From: Armillaria gallica
Lineage: Eukaryota; Basidiomycota; Agaricomycetes; Agaricales; Physalacriaceae
Assembly: GCA_037576215.1 (NCBI GenBank)
Contig: JBANDB010000006.1
Location: 124,001 to 188,000, forward strand
Direction of reading: 5' to 3'
Length of the DNA: 64,000 nucleotides
A program made the translations under genes and the position numbers. Shown in pieces: positions 33,623 to 44,963 of the stretch. The notes below the pieces were generated by a model, which saw only the letters and a program-made list of their open reading frames with translations, was not told the DNA's origin and searched no databases. Within the stretch, counting starts at the first letter, position 1. The number at the start of each line of letters is the position of its first letter.

Positions 33623-35215
33623 CTACCACGAGTCCCAAGGCAACTGCACTGCTTTCCATGCTCCTACGCATCGCAGCACGTAAACACTACATTCCCTTTT
33701 GAACCTATACACCCACATATCGGTGGAGACCACCAGGTCCAACGGGCTGTCTGAATGAAAGTAGTTTATCGCACTCTGGATGCACATGCCTGTAAACTCG
33801 TGTATAGGCGTCGGGCCCCGCATATATAGTTGTCGTAAGTTGGGAAGGAGAACGAGGAACTGCTGGAGGTCCATCTGCGCTTGGCATGAGAAATCGGTAG
33901 TGACAGAAGCTTCGGTTAAACCGCTTACCGCAAAGTGTCGCGGATTGTACACGACACCAACTTCGTGGTGCATGTAAATGGGCATATTTAATTCGACCAG
34001 CTTCGTGCATCGGGACAGCGCGTCGAGAGCGCATGGACCGACACCCCATTTCCCTCTAGACGTTATCTCAATGGAGAGCTTTCTCAAAGTACGGATATGT
34101 CGTTGAAGAACGCGTGCATAGAATGCATCCGCGTGTCGGTTATCTGCTGGGGATAACGAGAGAACCTCCAATCCTGAGTACGACTCGACGTACTCCATGA
34201 GAGCGTCTGTCGTGTCGCGAACAAGTAAGGTAACCAGAGGAATACCCCTCTGTGTGAGAGCGACCCAGAATTCGGAAGGAATGAAAGAGTCAATGGTGGT
34301 CGTGATGCGAAGATGGCGAAGGTAAGGAACCAAACTTGGGACTGTAGCGTCGACGGAGCATCCAATAGAGAGGTCCGTAATAGGGAGGTACCGGAGATTA
34401 TAGTAGTTCCGAATCTCGCAAAAGGTCGCGATGAGAGCAGGACCCCTACCAACGATAGCCAGGCGAGTGAGATTAGGGTTGTTGGCGACTAACGGTCCGA
34501 CGATGTTCTCGTAGGAATTGGCTTCGCCGCGTATTTCTACGGATTGAAGGTTCCTGAAACGTGACAGCGATGACCTGATGAGATAAGGGGGGACCAAGAG
34601 AAATGGCCCGTGGCCGAAATTGAAGCTCAAGCTAACAAGGCGCGGAAGGACTGCCAGAGCTCGAATTATGGCGTCAATGTCAGCAGCTTTGAAACCGCAG
34701 GAGGGGTCCAAGTCACAGCTGAAGAAAATTGAGTATTAAAATCTTGGATTGTTAGGCCGGGCACGGATGAGATACTGACTGGAGATGTTGCAGACCCACA
34801 AATTGTGGGATTACGTTACGAATAGCTTTGACTAATTTTCCCAAGGCACGCGCTTGAGGCGTCTTGTGATACCTCATATCTTCTGATCCTGAACAGCGGG
34901 TGCGATATGGAAATATTGTTTGGATAGATAGGTTGCGAACGAGTTTTGCTATGTCTATCTCTCCTCGAGTAAGAGTCTTGAAAAGAGATGCGCTGCTGTC
35001 ATTCCAACACTCCTTCCCTACCTGAATTTTCAAACAGGCAAAGATACGCGGCCTGCAGACCAAACGTGCCTGCTTGCATGCTGCTGCAAAGTGTATGAGA
35101 TCGATGCGACTGTCGAGCTGAGAGTCTATTTCAGACACATTTTCAAGGACGAGATGTAACCATGTACCTGTTTAATGACAGACTCAATAAGTTCCAAGGG
35201 CAGTGCAAGGAGCAT
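33623..35215 (-). CDS. F-box-like leucine-rich repeat protein
   Basis: Three exons on the minus strand (35215-35168, 35117-34780, 34718-33623) join to 493 residues. The N-terminus LALPLELIESVIKQLDSRIDLIHFAAACKQARLV has the LPxEL...I start and the later helices of an F-box. The rest is leucine-rich with repeats such as LPRLVSLSFNFG, FRNLQSVEIRG, PNLTRLAIVG, LRHLRITT and LLPNLRQLYMRG. An alternative in-frame ATG at 35,278 would add 21 residues. Exon joining was set by frame; the first acceptor in the region (before TCTCAG) would shift it. It is a predicted ubiquitin-ligase adaptor, unrelated in sequence to the other F-box genes here. Confidence 0.72.
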
Positions 35216-35278
35216 CGTATGAGTGACTGTGGTTGCGGAGGAAGGAGAATTGCAAGGTCCGAGCAAAACCGGATGCAT

Positions 35279-37202
35279 TCCAAACTGTTATATCGTACTA
35301 AAGCTCGCGCTGCTTAGGTGGAACCTTAAAGGAGCTACGAAGCAATCCGGTGACTTTTATCGTAGCAATCTTCATAATTAAGATACCTTTAGAGGCGATT
35401 GATCCATTTGGCGGCGTATCAGGAGGACGGGACCTGAATATAATTTAGACAGTTGATGTCCATGAGATAGCGGAAGATATCGGCTTCGACTCAGTTGAAG
35501 CCGTGTAGGAGAATCGTCGCAAGAATCCGAGGTGGGTTGCCTCGCCGAAGTATAGGTAATGGGGAGAGCCGTATGCCAGAACGCCTGTAGCTCCAGTAAA
35601 CATCCACATGCAACAAGAGATACAGGCTCGCCTCGGAGACTATATTTAGACCTTAACATAAGTAGTGCGTATGAGTGTGCGATGGTTTATTTTTGAACTG
35701 TAGTTTGGTAACGAGCACCTCCAGCTCGGAAGAACACCTTAGTGTTTTCAGAGTCGGAAGGGATAAGCCGTTCCGATCGGCGACAACCGCAGAGGAACCC
35801 CAGTGCGATTCTCGTTGTTTACCTGCTGCCTCGGAGGTGCGATTGAACCCTTTCAATATGCGATGCGGATATCCATGAGAGAAAGGATGGTGAAATTTTC
35901 CAAGGTACGGTTCAGCGATAGAGCACAATACTCTTATTCTTGCAAGACGGATGATATTGATGTGAAAGACTGCGGCGTGTACGCAATAGCAAGCAGCAAG
36001 TGTATCAGCGATCTCGTTCGTTCCGAAGACTGGGGCCATGGACATGCGTAAAGTGATATGACGCAGACATCTAAAAGAGAACAGATGCCAGTTCGGGCTT
36101 AGGTGAAAAGCTCACTGGCAATCTGGGTAAAATGATGAGGCAATCCTCGAACACTGGAAGGTTCTGGATGTGAAGATAACCACGGAAATCTCTATGACTT
36201 GTCTGGGCTAGTCATACAGAAAACTGTTAAAATACCGGAGGTCGTTCTTGTAATAATGGTTCAAGCAGCACTAGGGGAATCGTGCAACGACATTGACTAA
36301 ATTTATCGACTCGTAGCCGGATTTCGTGTGTAATATGACCACAACGAGAAGACGATCAAGAGGAGAGATGGCGTGAGTGGACTCCGGAGGTAGGATAAAC
36401 AGAATGTTTGTTCCCACGATTTGGCACAAAATTGAAATTTGACAAGGCACGGACCTCGGGCACGCGCATGCGTGGCGGTAACTCCAAGGGTAAGCGAAAG
36501 AACACGGGTATGTCAAAGAAAGGCTCGGATAACGCTTTCCTGACGTAGACTTCTGATTTAATTGTTACTCGGTTACTTACTTGAAAGTTTCGTTCTCGTT
36601 CGGAGATGTAGGGTTGTACCACATGGCATAAGTAAAGGAAATCGTCTGGCGCGAAGGATGATAGTTACAAGTTGAAGAATCTTGGGAGGTGCTTGGTCTA
36701 CTCTAAGATTCGGAAAAATGAGTAAAGCGGAGCCTTTGTGGGGATATAGCTGAGTTGAGAGATGAACAGAACTTGAATGAAGTGTGCTACATATCCATTG
36801 GACCATTCTAGCTTCGGAGGTCCCTGCTCTGCGAAGGACGACGGGCAATTTACGACCAGGCAGCGCCAGAATGACTGAAAAGAAACTATCGGACTCTATA
36901 ATAGCTACCATGGTACGATTCATCGTAATTTATCATATTGCCGTTGTAACGTCGGGCAGGAATCCTTTGACAACGCGTGGATATGCCTGACATAATAAGC
37001 AAAGGAGGTGTTTCAAGAAGACGATACAGCATACAATCAGCCGAAGAGCTCAAGCAAATCCTACGGAAGGGACAACGTGAAACAATGATACAAACGGGCA
37101 TACACAGAATATCCCGAAACAGAACAAATGAAGTGTTTCCACTATAACAAAGCCATCCGTACAGGGTCAGAAAGGCGTCCAACGTCCCACTTCGCGTTGA
37201 GA
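35279..37202. other. Gap leading into module A
   Basis: No gene recognised in 1.9 kb. From about 36,460 the sequence resembles 46,900-47,500 (for example AAGAACACG near 36,497 and 46,910, and CTTGACGTAG/CCTGACGTAG), so it is the left flank of repeat module A, downstream of its zinc-finger gene. Open frames at 35,653-36,045 (-) and 36,886-37,206 (-) have no motif. Confidence 0.4.
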
Positions 37203-38276
37203 TCAACCGTATCGATACTGTCTCTGGTCATCGACATCGTACGTTTCGTTGCTCGAGGGTCCTGGCAGGTCATACTCCGACGAACCGTTCGACGACGTCC
37301 ATGCTGTCAATGATCGTTGCCCATAAGTTTCAATCGATCCATATCCCATAGTCTGTTGCGAGGCTCCGACATTCGACCCGTTCCAAGACGCTTGAAGGGA
37401 CCCAGGGTACACCGCGGCAGGAACGAATGCCTGGGGAAGAGCCGGGTAGATGGGCAGAGGGGCGTACTGGTACCCCCAAGGTGCATCGGCAAGAGTAGGT
37501 GTGTCGAACATGATCATCCTTCCCGTTATGTCCGTCATCGATCCATAGGAGTCTATAGTACCGTCATCAGAGTAAGAGAGGTCATCGTCGTTCAACATCC
37601 CATAACCTCCCAGGAACGGATCGAGGCCGAGACCATCATCGAGAGAATTCGTGTTTGCGGCAGGGTACAGCTGTTTGGCCTCGGGTGAATAGCAGACATT
37701 ACCATGTTGAAAACCCGTCGCGGGGGACGTCCAAATAAAATTTTCCTTGGTTGTAGGTGCCAGCGGGTACATAGCTTGATCAAATCGAGTGCCTTTGTTG
37801 GAAAAAGAGGAAGCGACGAGCTTGTCCAAGAACGTTTCGCCAGGATTGAGGTCATCGCTAGTTGGTGCTCCGAAATCGTACGACCAAGAAGAAGCTGAGG
37901 AATCAACGATAGTTTCCCTTTTGTAGGCGCTGTTTTGGGGGATGGGGTGCATGATAGCACCACTGGAAGGTGGCACATCGCCGTGGAACTTTCGAAGGTG
38001 TGCAGTGAGGACGCCTGCTGTGCTACCGCACCAAGAGCAGTTGGAAGCCGTACACCTGTGCTTTTCATTGCCAGTGCTAGAGATGTATGTAAATTCTACG
38101 GAAGACGAATATATCAGTGCACGCACTGATGTTTGCTTCTGTGGAGGTCAAGCTGGCTTTTGTAGGCATGCTTCGCAGGGCAATCGGGGCAATCATGCTC
38201 GCTGTCCGGCACGGTGAGTATAGGTGGCGGTTAGAGAGTACTATCCCTACTGTTTCTTCGATTGGGCGTCTAGCAT
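37203..38276 (-). CDS. C2H2 zinc-finger protein, module A (two fingers)
   Basis: Exons 38276-38251 (26 nt), 38201-38127 (75 nt) and 38076-37203 join to 324 residues on the minus strand. Finger one is CPDCPAKHAYKSQLDLH with RSKH (C-x2-C-x12-H-x3-H). Finger two, just after the second intron, is CTASNC...HLRKFH, a variant with wider Cys spacing. The rest is low in charge and rich in Ser, Asp, Pro and Tyr. It contains the family signature FIWTSPATGFQHG plus CYSPEAKQLYPAA and ends in DDQRQYRYG. The 75-nt exon has the same length and phases as in the other copies. Compared with modules B and D it lacks the first finger. It looks like a DNA-binding regulator with a disordered, possibly activating tail. 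It is divergent from BTB gene 2. Confidence 0.75.
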
Positions 38277-38683
38277 CGTCAGCTTTTTTATTTGTTTCCT
38301 CGAGCGATGACAAAATTTAGTTGAAAGCAAAGGGGTAGACGACGAGAAAGAGTGTTTTTTGGAGAAGGTGAGAGAACAGTAGAGAGGTGGCAGGCTGGAC
38401 GTGCCGAGCTTTTAAAGGTCCCCAAGAGGACCGAATCGGGTTTGCTTTCTTGTAAGCCAAATGTGCAATGGGTGGCGGTCAATTCACATGAGGGTTATGA
38501 AATTTACAGGAATTACCGACCAATACATAGAGATAGCAGAAATAGCCCCAAATAGCCCCCATGGGATATACGGTATCATTTACGCGGGGTTGAGGAAGGC
38601 AAACAAGGACGCATCGTATGTTTTTTGGCTATTCAAGCGGTGGGGTACTTATATCCAGTTTTTTTCTCGAGTTAAGCAAGCCT

Positions 38684-38693
38684 TGACGTGATC
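38684..38693 (+). promoter_or_regulatory. Conserved element TGACGTGATC, module A
   Basis: The decamer occurs once in each of the four BTB/zinc-finger intergenic regions, always nearer the zinc-finger gene and in the same relative orientation. The TGACGT core resembles a bZIP (CRE-type) site. Confidence 0.65.
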
Positions 38694-38862
38694 CAATAGA
38701 TACAGGAGAACCAGCATTGAGCATCTGTCACACCATAGAAACCTACAACGTGAAAAAAATGCCAGTAGCAAGTACGAGGGAGAAGAGCAGAACAGCCAAG
38801 AAGCATGATTTGGGAAAAACAAAGCAAGGATGGCCGCGTCGGATAAAGCCGTCTTACCGTCT

Positions 38863-38879
38863 TACATAAGACACGCGTC
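38863..38879 (+). promoter_or_regulatory. Conserved 17-mer TTACATAAGACACGCGT, module A
   Basis: The same 17 bases lie in all four shared promoters. The ACGCGT core equals the MCB element bound by MBF/APSES factors in yeasts at G1/S; here that role is only inferred. Confidence 0.7.
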
Positions 38880-39450
38880 GCGTCATTAACGCGATCTTGT
38901 CCGTTTCTCCAAAGTTTCGGCGCGCGCGTTATTCCGCGGATTCTCTCCTTTTTGAATTTATATTGACTTATTTAGGTCTGTATCTTGCTGATGGACTAAT
39001 TTCAGTTTGGTCCATTAAAACTTGAACACAGAACAGCTGGCGAAGTCAAGGCGAAGTTGTGCCAGGAATCTGGCCCAGGAATGAGGGCAAGTACTGGCCT
39101 TACTATAATGTGGTTCCAATCAATGATTAATGATTTCTGACAATGCTCCTCCGGAAACCTGTGGAAATGAGAATAATACAAAGTACACTTTTGTGCTAGT
39201 CGGAGTTGAGTCGGAGGAGTCTGAATGTGGAGGGAGCCATACGCATTTGCTTCGCTCGAAGAAAGGATATTCCAAAGTGTTCTCTCGAGTTGACAAAACA
39301 TAAAGAGAAAAACAAAAGAGTTCAATAGTGCCATAGTCAAAGCGTTGATTTGTCTGTGTACTTAGACTTAAGCGCTCTGGTCACGAGGCATCAAAAACGC
39401 CATGAGCCTTCTATGCATTTCTCTCTAATCTTCACACGCATCTGCTATCA

Positions 39451-40475
39451 ATGGCCACAAAACCCACGATGACCATCGCCGACGCCCCCTTCGACGATCC
39501 CACCGATAGCGTTGATCTAGTAATCCGCACAGTCGATAACGTCGACTTCTACGTCCTCGCCGTACTTTTGTCGCTGAAATCCCCATTGTCATTCTTTCGT
39601 CACATTCTGCAGGGCAGCCAGCATATGGAGGAAAGGGATGGCTTTCCTGTCCTCGAAGTTGAGGAGGACAGCGACACCTTCCGTACTATCCTGCTCCTCT
39701 GCTACCCAAATGTCGCTCCCCAGATCAAGAGCATTGATCAGATAGTGGCCGTGAAGAAGGCACTGGACAAATACTGCATGAGTCATATACTGGAGCTGTT
39801 CGTCCAGACGGTGATCGCATCGCCTCTAGTGAAAGAACAGGCACTGCGGATCTTTGCTCATGCAGTTGCCAATGGATGGAGAGTGTTGGGTGAAGCAGCC
39901 GCTAAGGAGGCGCTTGCCATTTCCTTCGATGATCCAGAAGTAGAGTTTGAGGAGCTGAATTGCATCAGTACCTTGCAATACGTTCGCCTTCGAAATTATC
40001 ACAAGAAATGTAGACGAGCCGCACAGGACGTGCTATTACATCCGACTCAGGAAGCGCCATGGCTGGAAGGTAGATCATCCGAGCTGCTGTTCATCGACGC
40101 CAATGGCGTCTTCAATAGACACGGTAGATGTGCACCGTGTGGAAAGACGTTGGATAAGTATCTCCAACCTAGGTTGGGCTCCGTTCATCCTTGGGTCTTC
40201 GATTATTTTGCCGCGGTGAAGGCTGAACTGCTGCGACGACCTCACCCAAGAACCGCCTTGGACGACGGTATCATCGCCGACACAGTCGTGTTGAGTATCT
40301 CCCAGTGCCACGGAGAAGAATGGAAGAAGATTGCTACCAGCCAGGTTCGCCTATGCGGGAAATTGTTAATGGAGGCAATTGACAGACAGATTTCACAAGT
40401 GAGTAGGGCAGTGCCTGCACAACGTCTCCTCTGAACCCGTCATAGATACCTTTGGACATTGACTGGACGAAGTGA
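39451..40475 (+). CDS. BTB/POZ-domain protein (family member 2), module A
   Basis: Exon 1 (39451-40398) plus the 30-nt last exon (40446-40475) give 325 residues. The BTB/POZ domain spans residues ~8-105 (ADAPFDDPTDSVDLVIRT, NVDFYVLAVLLSL, SFFRHIL, FPVLEVEEDSDTFRTILLL, CYP). The C-terminal half holds CAPC near residue 227 and ends DRQISQ-IPLDIDWTK. The start context (CTGCTATCAATGGCC) is shared with family member 4. Intron 40399-40445 is GT-AG. It shares a 1.2-kb promoter with the zinc-finger gene to its left, and is closest to member 4 of module C. Confidence 0.87.
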
Positions 40476-41946
40476 GGAGCCGGGTGGACGATAGGATCAC
40501 TCTGAATGACTAGGAAAAGAACCAGGTTACAGCATTGTTTGTCGAAATATCACAGTTGGTTTTCATCGATGATCCACCAGACTGCAGTGTAGTCCTTACG
40601 CCAGTCCTCGAACCTACCAGTCGCGCATCAACTTGCCATGAAGGCGAACTCGCCAGTTCTGATTCTGAAATCGAGGAATGAACGTGATTGGACGAACCAC
40701 ATACAAACCGAATGCAACGTCCAGCCGTCCTTCGGGGAGAACTCTATTCCTTCTGAGATAGATGCGGTCGAGGTCACAGAATATACGTTTAAACATTTTG
40801 GAGATCATTACGCACCAAAGATGTGCCACGACGGTTCAGAGTAAGAGGCGAAACACGCTTCAGCGAGCTGACGTCCCATCAAACTCTTCCACCACTGTGA
40901 TTGTATTTTCCTTGCGACGAGGTGTCAAGACTGTTCGAAGGATGGAGCAATCGCCGAATGTTAAGTAGTCCTGAAAATATTTGGGACTTTGTCTTCTTTT
41001 GACGCTGCTCCTTATCTGCGCTCCCTCCCCCCAAAGAAACCACGACCTCCACTCGTAAATGTAACATCATCGGCGCTTCGACGCCATCCAACCACCGGTG
41101 AAATGAAAGTGAATCAAACGTTCGGAATTTCACCCCCTCGATTTTTTTTGATTGCCAAATGACGTAGTGTAAGCCAAATTTAAAACGTTTCGCATTCCCC
41201 ATTCTAGCGTTGAAAGATGGCTTTCCTGGTGATTCACGACTTGCAAAGCTGACTCAATCGTTGTTCAGAAAACTGCAGTGTGCAGGCTACGAGTCAGTTA
41301 GGAAACATAAATAGCAGCAGGACGTACGAAACACGCCGGCACATAACATCCGGGAATATCAGTTCTGAACTGATAATGGATTAGAAAAGAAAGATGCGCC
41401 AGCGAAGGATGAATATTGCGTTGACTTGGGTCGACATGACCGTTTGGGAATGTGGCTGTGTCATTGGCTCACAAATCTGCATTCGTAGAATCAGTGTAAT
41501 AGTAGCAGCAGCAGCCGCGACAACAAGCAGTCTATGAATACAGATTTGTAAAGGTTATCAAGCTAATACTTCAAACTCGATATCAGCGTAGATCTAACGC
41601 TATTCGCCTTTAATGCATGTTCGTACACAGCGAACCTATAGAAGAAACTGATCAAGGTATCGACTGAGCCAAGGCACATAGATACCGCGTAAACCGGAAA
41701 TAACGAGAAGTCGTCCAAATCGGCACAAAGGAAAGCGTTTTGCGACATACAGAGGTCCATGAGGGTCCACGATGTGAGTCTATCCTACCGCTCGTTTGGT
41801 TCCAAGGTCCATTATCCACGTTCGTCCATATATAAAAGGTCCTCCACTGGTACGTCCTCCGGGAACCCTTCGACAATGTCCACATCGAGCAAGCAGAAAT
41901 CTTCATCCAGAGCTTCCAAACGATACGATCCACGTCCAACTGTCCA
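40476..41946. other. 3' flanks of modules A and B, no gene recognised
   Basis: To about 41,270 the sequence is repeated downstream of BTB gene 4 (52,116-53,090). From about 41,560 it is repeated in inverse orientation downstream of the module D zinc-finger gene (62,970-63,420), including a shared stretch reading YAVSxCLGSVDTL in one frame. Indels break that frame between copies, so I take it as UTR. Confidence 0.45.
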
Positions 41947-42951
41947 TTACACCACTCCAGAGTTCGGGCCGTCCGGGGATGAGTTCCTAGGGTGGGCGCG
42001 AGGAACCGTGTCGTGATAGGATCCAGCGGGAGCCTCAGCAGTGACCAACATGTTGACCGCATTCATCGCCGCCATCGCGTCGTCCATTAATCCAAGTGGG
42101 CCTGTGTTGACAACCGGGACCTCGCCTGTATCGACCCCATTCAGAGCGCCTCCTAGGGAGGGAATGTCGCCAAGACCTTCGTCGAGAGGACCTGCGCTGG
42201 CAGCGGGGAATAGCTGTTTCGCCTCCGGGGAATAGCATGGGTCGCCGTGTTTGAAGCCCGTCCCGGGGGAAGTCCAAAAATATTCAACGTCCTCGTCCCT
42301 GGTTACGACCTGTGTCTGTCCATCGATTGGGGCCTCCGGGGAAACGATAGGTTGGTCCGTGAACGTTTTCGTGCCATCAACTGGAGCGTTGAGATTGCGC
42401 GACGACGACGCCGATGAGGGTAGGAGATTGAGTGGAGGTTCATTTTCGTAAGGAGTCGCGTTGGAAATGCCATCTCCGTTAGGTGTAACCTTGCCGTGAT
42501 ATTTTCTCCGATGGTGGGCGAGCCCGTCCTCGGTGCTCCCGCCCCAAAGGCAGTCCGGATCTTCCGTGCATTTGAACTTTTCGTTACCAAAGCTGAAAAA
42601 CCGTGTCACTTTCGTTCACAAGATAATATAGAATAATGGACGCACTGGTGTCTGAGCCTGTGACCGTCAAGATTGCATGTCTGGGGAAGAAGAACTGGAC
42701 AATCGGGGCAAACACGATAGCTGCCTCAACGATAAGCACGCCTGAAGAAGAAAAATACAGGCTGCTGACTTCTCTGCAGTCTTCGCGTGTATCTTCATGT
42801 GCTCCGTGAGGTTTTGATGGCAGGAGACGTTCGTGTGGCAGTCTGGGCATTGCCATCGCTGGCTCCTTCGAGCGACGGTGGAAGAGAATTGGGTGCAAAG
42901 GTGCAGAAGGTCTGAGGGGAGCGTTTTCCAGGAAAGGTGGGGGAGCATCAT
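41947..42951 (-). CDS. C2H2 zinc-finger protein, module B (three fingers)
   Basis: Exons 42951-42770, 42720-42646 (75 nt) and 42592-41947 join to 300 residues. Three fingers follow one another: CPDCHTNVSCHQNLTEHMKIH, VCPDCPVLLPQTCNLDGH with RLRH, and CTEDPDC...HHRRKYH. The first two are regular C-x2-C-x12-H-x3-H. The C-terminal region repeats the family signature YFWTSPGTGFKHG, CYSPEAKQLFPAA and is otherwise acidic and Pro/Ser-rich. Long single frames over exon 1 in other phases are shadows: only the spliced frame gives intact fingers. It is a predicted nuclear DNA-binding protein, divergent from BTB gene 3, nearly identical in layout to the copy at 61,964. Confidence 0.8.
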
Positions 42952-43251
42952 TAGGGTAGCAAGAGCGCATCATGCCGAGCTTTTAAACGTCGCGAGATGC
43001 TGAATTGGTTGGACGACGACTCAGGTTTTCTACCTTATAAGCCAAGTGTTCCGTGAGCAACAAACCAATCCACACGAATTGCTAGCCAATTCATAGAATA
43101 GCCATTATAGGATGCTGCCGGATTGGTTACGAGATACATGAGGGCTGACGGCGTCTAGAAAGGAACAAGGCCGCACCGGATGTCAGCTAGGGACACAGGC
43201 AATTCGAGCAATTCGGTACCTTCAAGTGTTTTAGCCTATTAAGGGAGGTCC

Positions 43252-43261
43252 TGACGTGATC
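43252..43261 (+). promoter_or_regulatory. Conserved element TGACGTGATC, module B
   Basis: Second copy of the shared decamer, about 300 bp from the zinc-finger ATG. The flanks (CC before, CAAATAGC after) also match module D. Confidence 0.65.
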
Positions 43262-43519
43262 CAAATAGCAGTAGAGAGCCTGGGAGAAGTAGCAGTGCTG
43301 CGCCTAGCTAGAAAGCACTTTTTGGACTCCAGGACTCGAATGGGCAGCGACAGAACTCGTGTACATCTCATATCGAATAGTTTTACAGTAATGGAAGTTG
43401 GAACAAGACGACAGGTATCAGGGAAGCGCAAACTCAGACTCAGAAGTGACAACTGCAGCGAATACGGATTGGGAGGGACAAACGAACGGACGATCGGGGA
43501 AAGTCGTTTTCGTATGCAT

Positions 43520-43536
43520 TACATAAGACACGCGTG
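43520..43536 (+). promoter_or_regulatory. Conserved 17-mer TTACATAAGACACGCGT, module B
   Basis: Identical to the module A and C elements over all 17 bases, lying 395 bp before the BTB start codon. Confidence 0.7.
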
Positions 43537-43930
43537 ACGCGCCCCAATTTTTTTCCTGGCGCGCTCGACTTATCCAAAGCCAAGCCAAGCATGGTATGTC
43601 TTCGACAGTTGTCAACGCACGGTCGGATTCGAAAGATCAAATGAACAGCTTGTGCCCTCACTCCGTGAAAACATTCTCTGAGTCTCTGAAAGCGTCATAT
43701 CTGTTTCGCCATGCGGGCGAAGTATGCTATTTCTCAAGCGTGTCCTGGGACTATTGTTAGGATTACCAGATGGCGAAAGAGAGCCAGGAAAGTGTGGGCA
43801 CCTACATACTCCGAGCGCCTATTTCCTTGCGTATACGGTCCGAAGACATAAGCACCTGTGCCACGAGGCGGCACCAGAAGCATAAAACTTGATCCCCTTC
43901 TCTTGTCTTCACACACATCTACGACCAAGG

Positions 43931-44963
43931 ATGGAAACCACCCAGCCGCGTAACATAACCACCGCCGACGCCCCCTTCAACGATCCCACTGATAGTGTTG
44001 ATCTGGTGATCCGCACGGCCGACAACGTCGACTTCTTCGTCCTCAGCGGGCTGCTATCCCTGAAATCCCCATCGTCGTTCTTTCGTCATGTTCTACTACA
44101 ATCCAACCAATACACAGAAGAAAGAGACAGCCTTCCCGTCCTCGATGTCAAGGAAGACAGTGAGGCATTTCGGATTATCCTCCTGCTCTGCTACCCATAC
44201 GGCCCTCCCAAGATCAAGAGCGTCGAGCAGCTCGTAGCAGTAGGGAAGGCGTTGGATAAATACTGTATGGATTACGCGCGGAAGCGGTTTGTTCAGACCT
44301 TGATTGCATCATCACTGATAAAAGAGCAGGCGCTGCGGATTTTTGCTCACGCAGTCGCCAATGGATGGAAGGAGCTTGGTGAGGTAGCAGCAAAGAACAC
44401 GCTCAAAGTGCCTCTTGACTCAGAAATCGAATTGGAGGACCTGAGATGTATTGATGCGCTCCAATACGTCCGTCTCCAAACGTATCACAGGAGGTGTGGA
44501 AGAGCTGCTCAGACCACTGTCTCGGTGGCAGCTGGGAATATATACATGCCATGGCTGAAAACGGAAGGATCCGAGCTCCTCTTCTTACACACTGACAAGT
44601 GTCCATGGTGTCGGCGCTACGTAGGGAGCCGACCGTGCGTTCCACGAGATCGAAGCTTTCTCTACATGCATGATGATTGGCTATTCGATTATCTTTCTGC
44701 AGTGAAGGCGGAGGCGCTTAGACGGCCTTGCCCAGAGATCGCTCTGGGTGAAAATATCATTACTCAAGCGATCGCGAAGAGCATCTCTCAGTGCAACCAT
44801 GTAGAGTGGGCCAAAATTGCCAGTAGTCAGATCCGTCACTTCGCGTCGCTGGTAGCAGAAGAGATCGATAGGTTGATTTCGCAGGTGCGTCAGTGGACAT
44901 CTTCACGTGAGTTCTTCTTGACCATCGACATAGGAGCCTCTGAACGTTGATTGGACAAAGTGA
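43931..44963 (+). CDS. BTB/POZ-domain protein (family member 3), module B
   Basis: Exon 1 (43931-44884) and last exon (44934-44963) give 327 residues. The BTB/POZ domain (ADAPFNDPTDSVDLVIRTA, SGLLSLKSPSSFFRHVL, LPVLDVKEDSEAFRIILLL, CYP) is followed by an all-helical half with CPWC and ends DRLISQ-EPLNVDWTK. A longer frame upstream from 43,889 starts with a non-ATG codon and is rejected. The nearest relative is member 5 in module D. It shares a ~980-bp promoter with the zinc-finger gene on its left. Confidence 0.87.

Larger units (their letters stand above)
36460..41270. repeat. Repeat module A (C2H2 gene + BTB gene), related to module C
   Basis: Gene order and intergenic sequence match 46,900-53,090. 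Shared landmarks outside the genes include the two promoter elements, AGGAAAAGAACCAGGTTAC (40,513 and 52,151) and AGTCCTGAAAAT (40,968 and 52,633). Module C differs mainly by ~1.5 kb of extra DNA before its BTB gene. Ends are approximate. Confidence 0.75.

Noticed and set aside
36886..37206. Frame directly downstream of the module A zinc-finger gene as a separate gene
   Set aside because: It overlaps the 3' flank repeated in module C, where the frame is not kept.
42584..42973. Unspliced 129-codon frame over exon 1 of the module B zinc-finger gene (and its like at 61,942)
   Set aside because: It does not encode Cys/His fingers; the alternative spliced frame gives three intact fingers with equal exon lengths in both modules.
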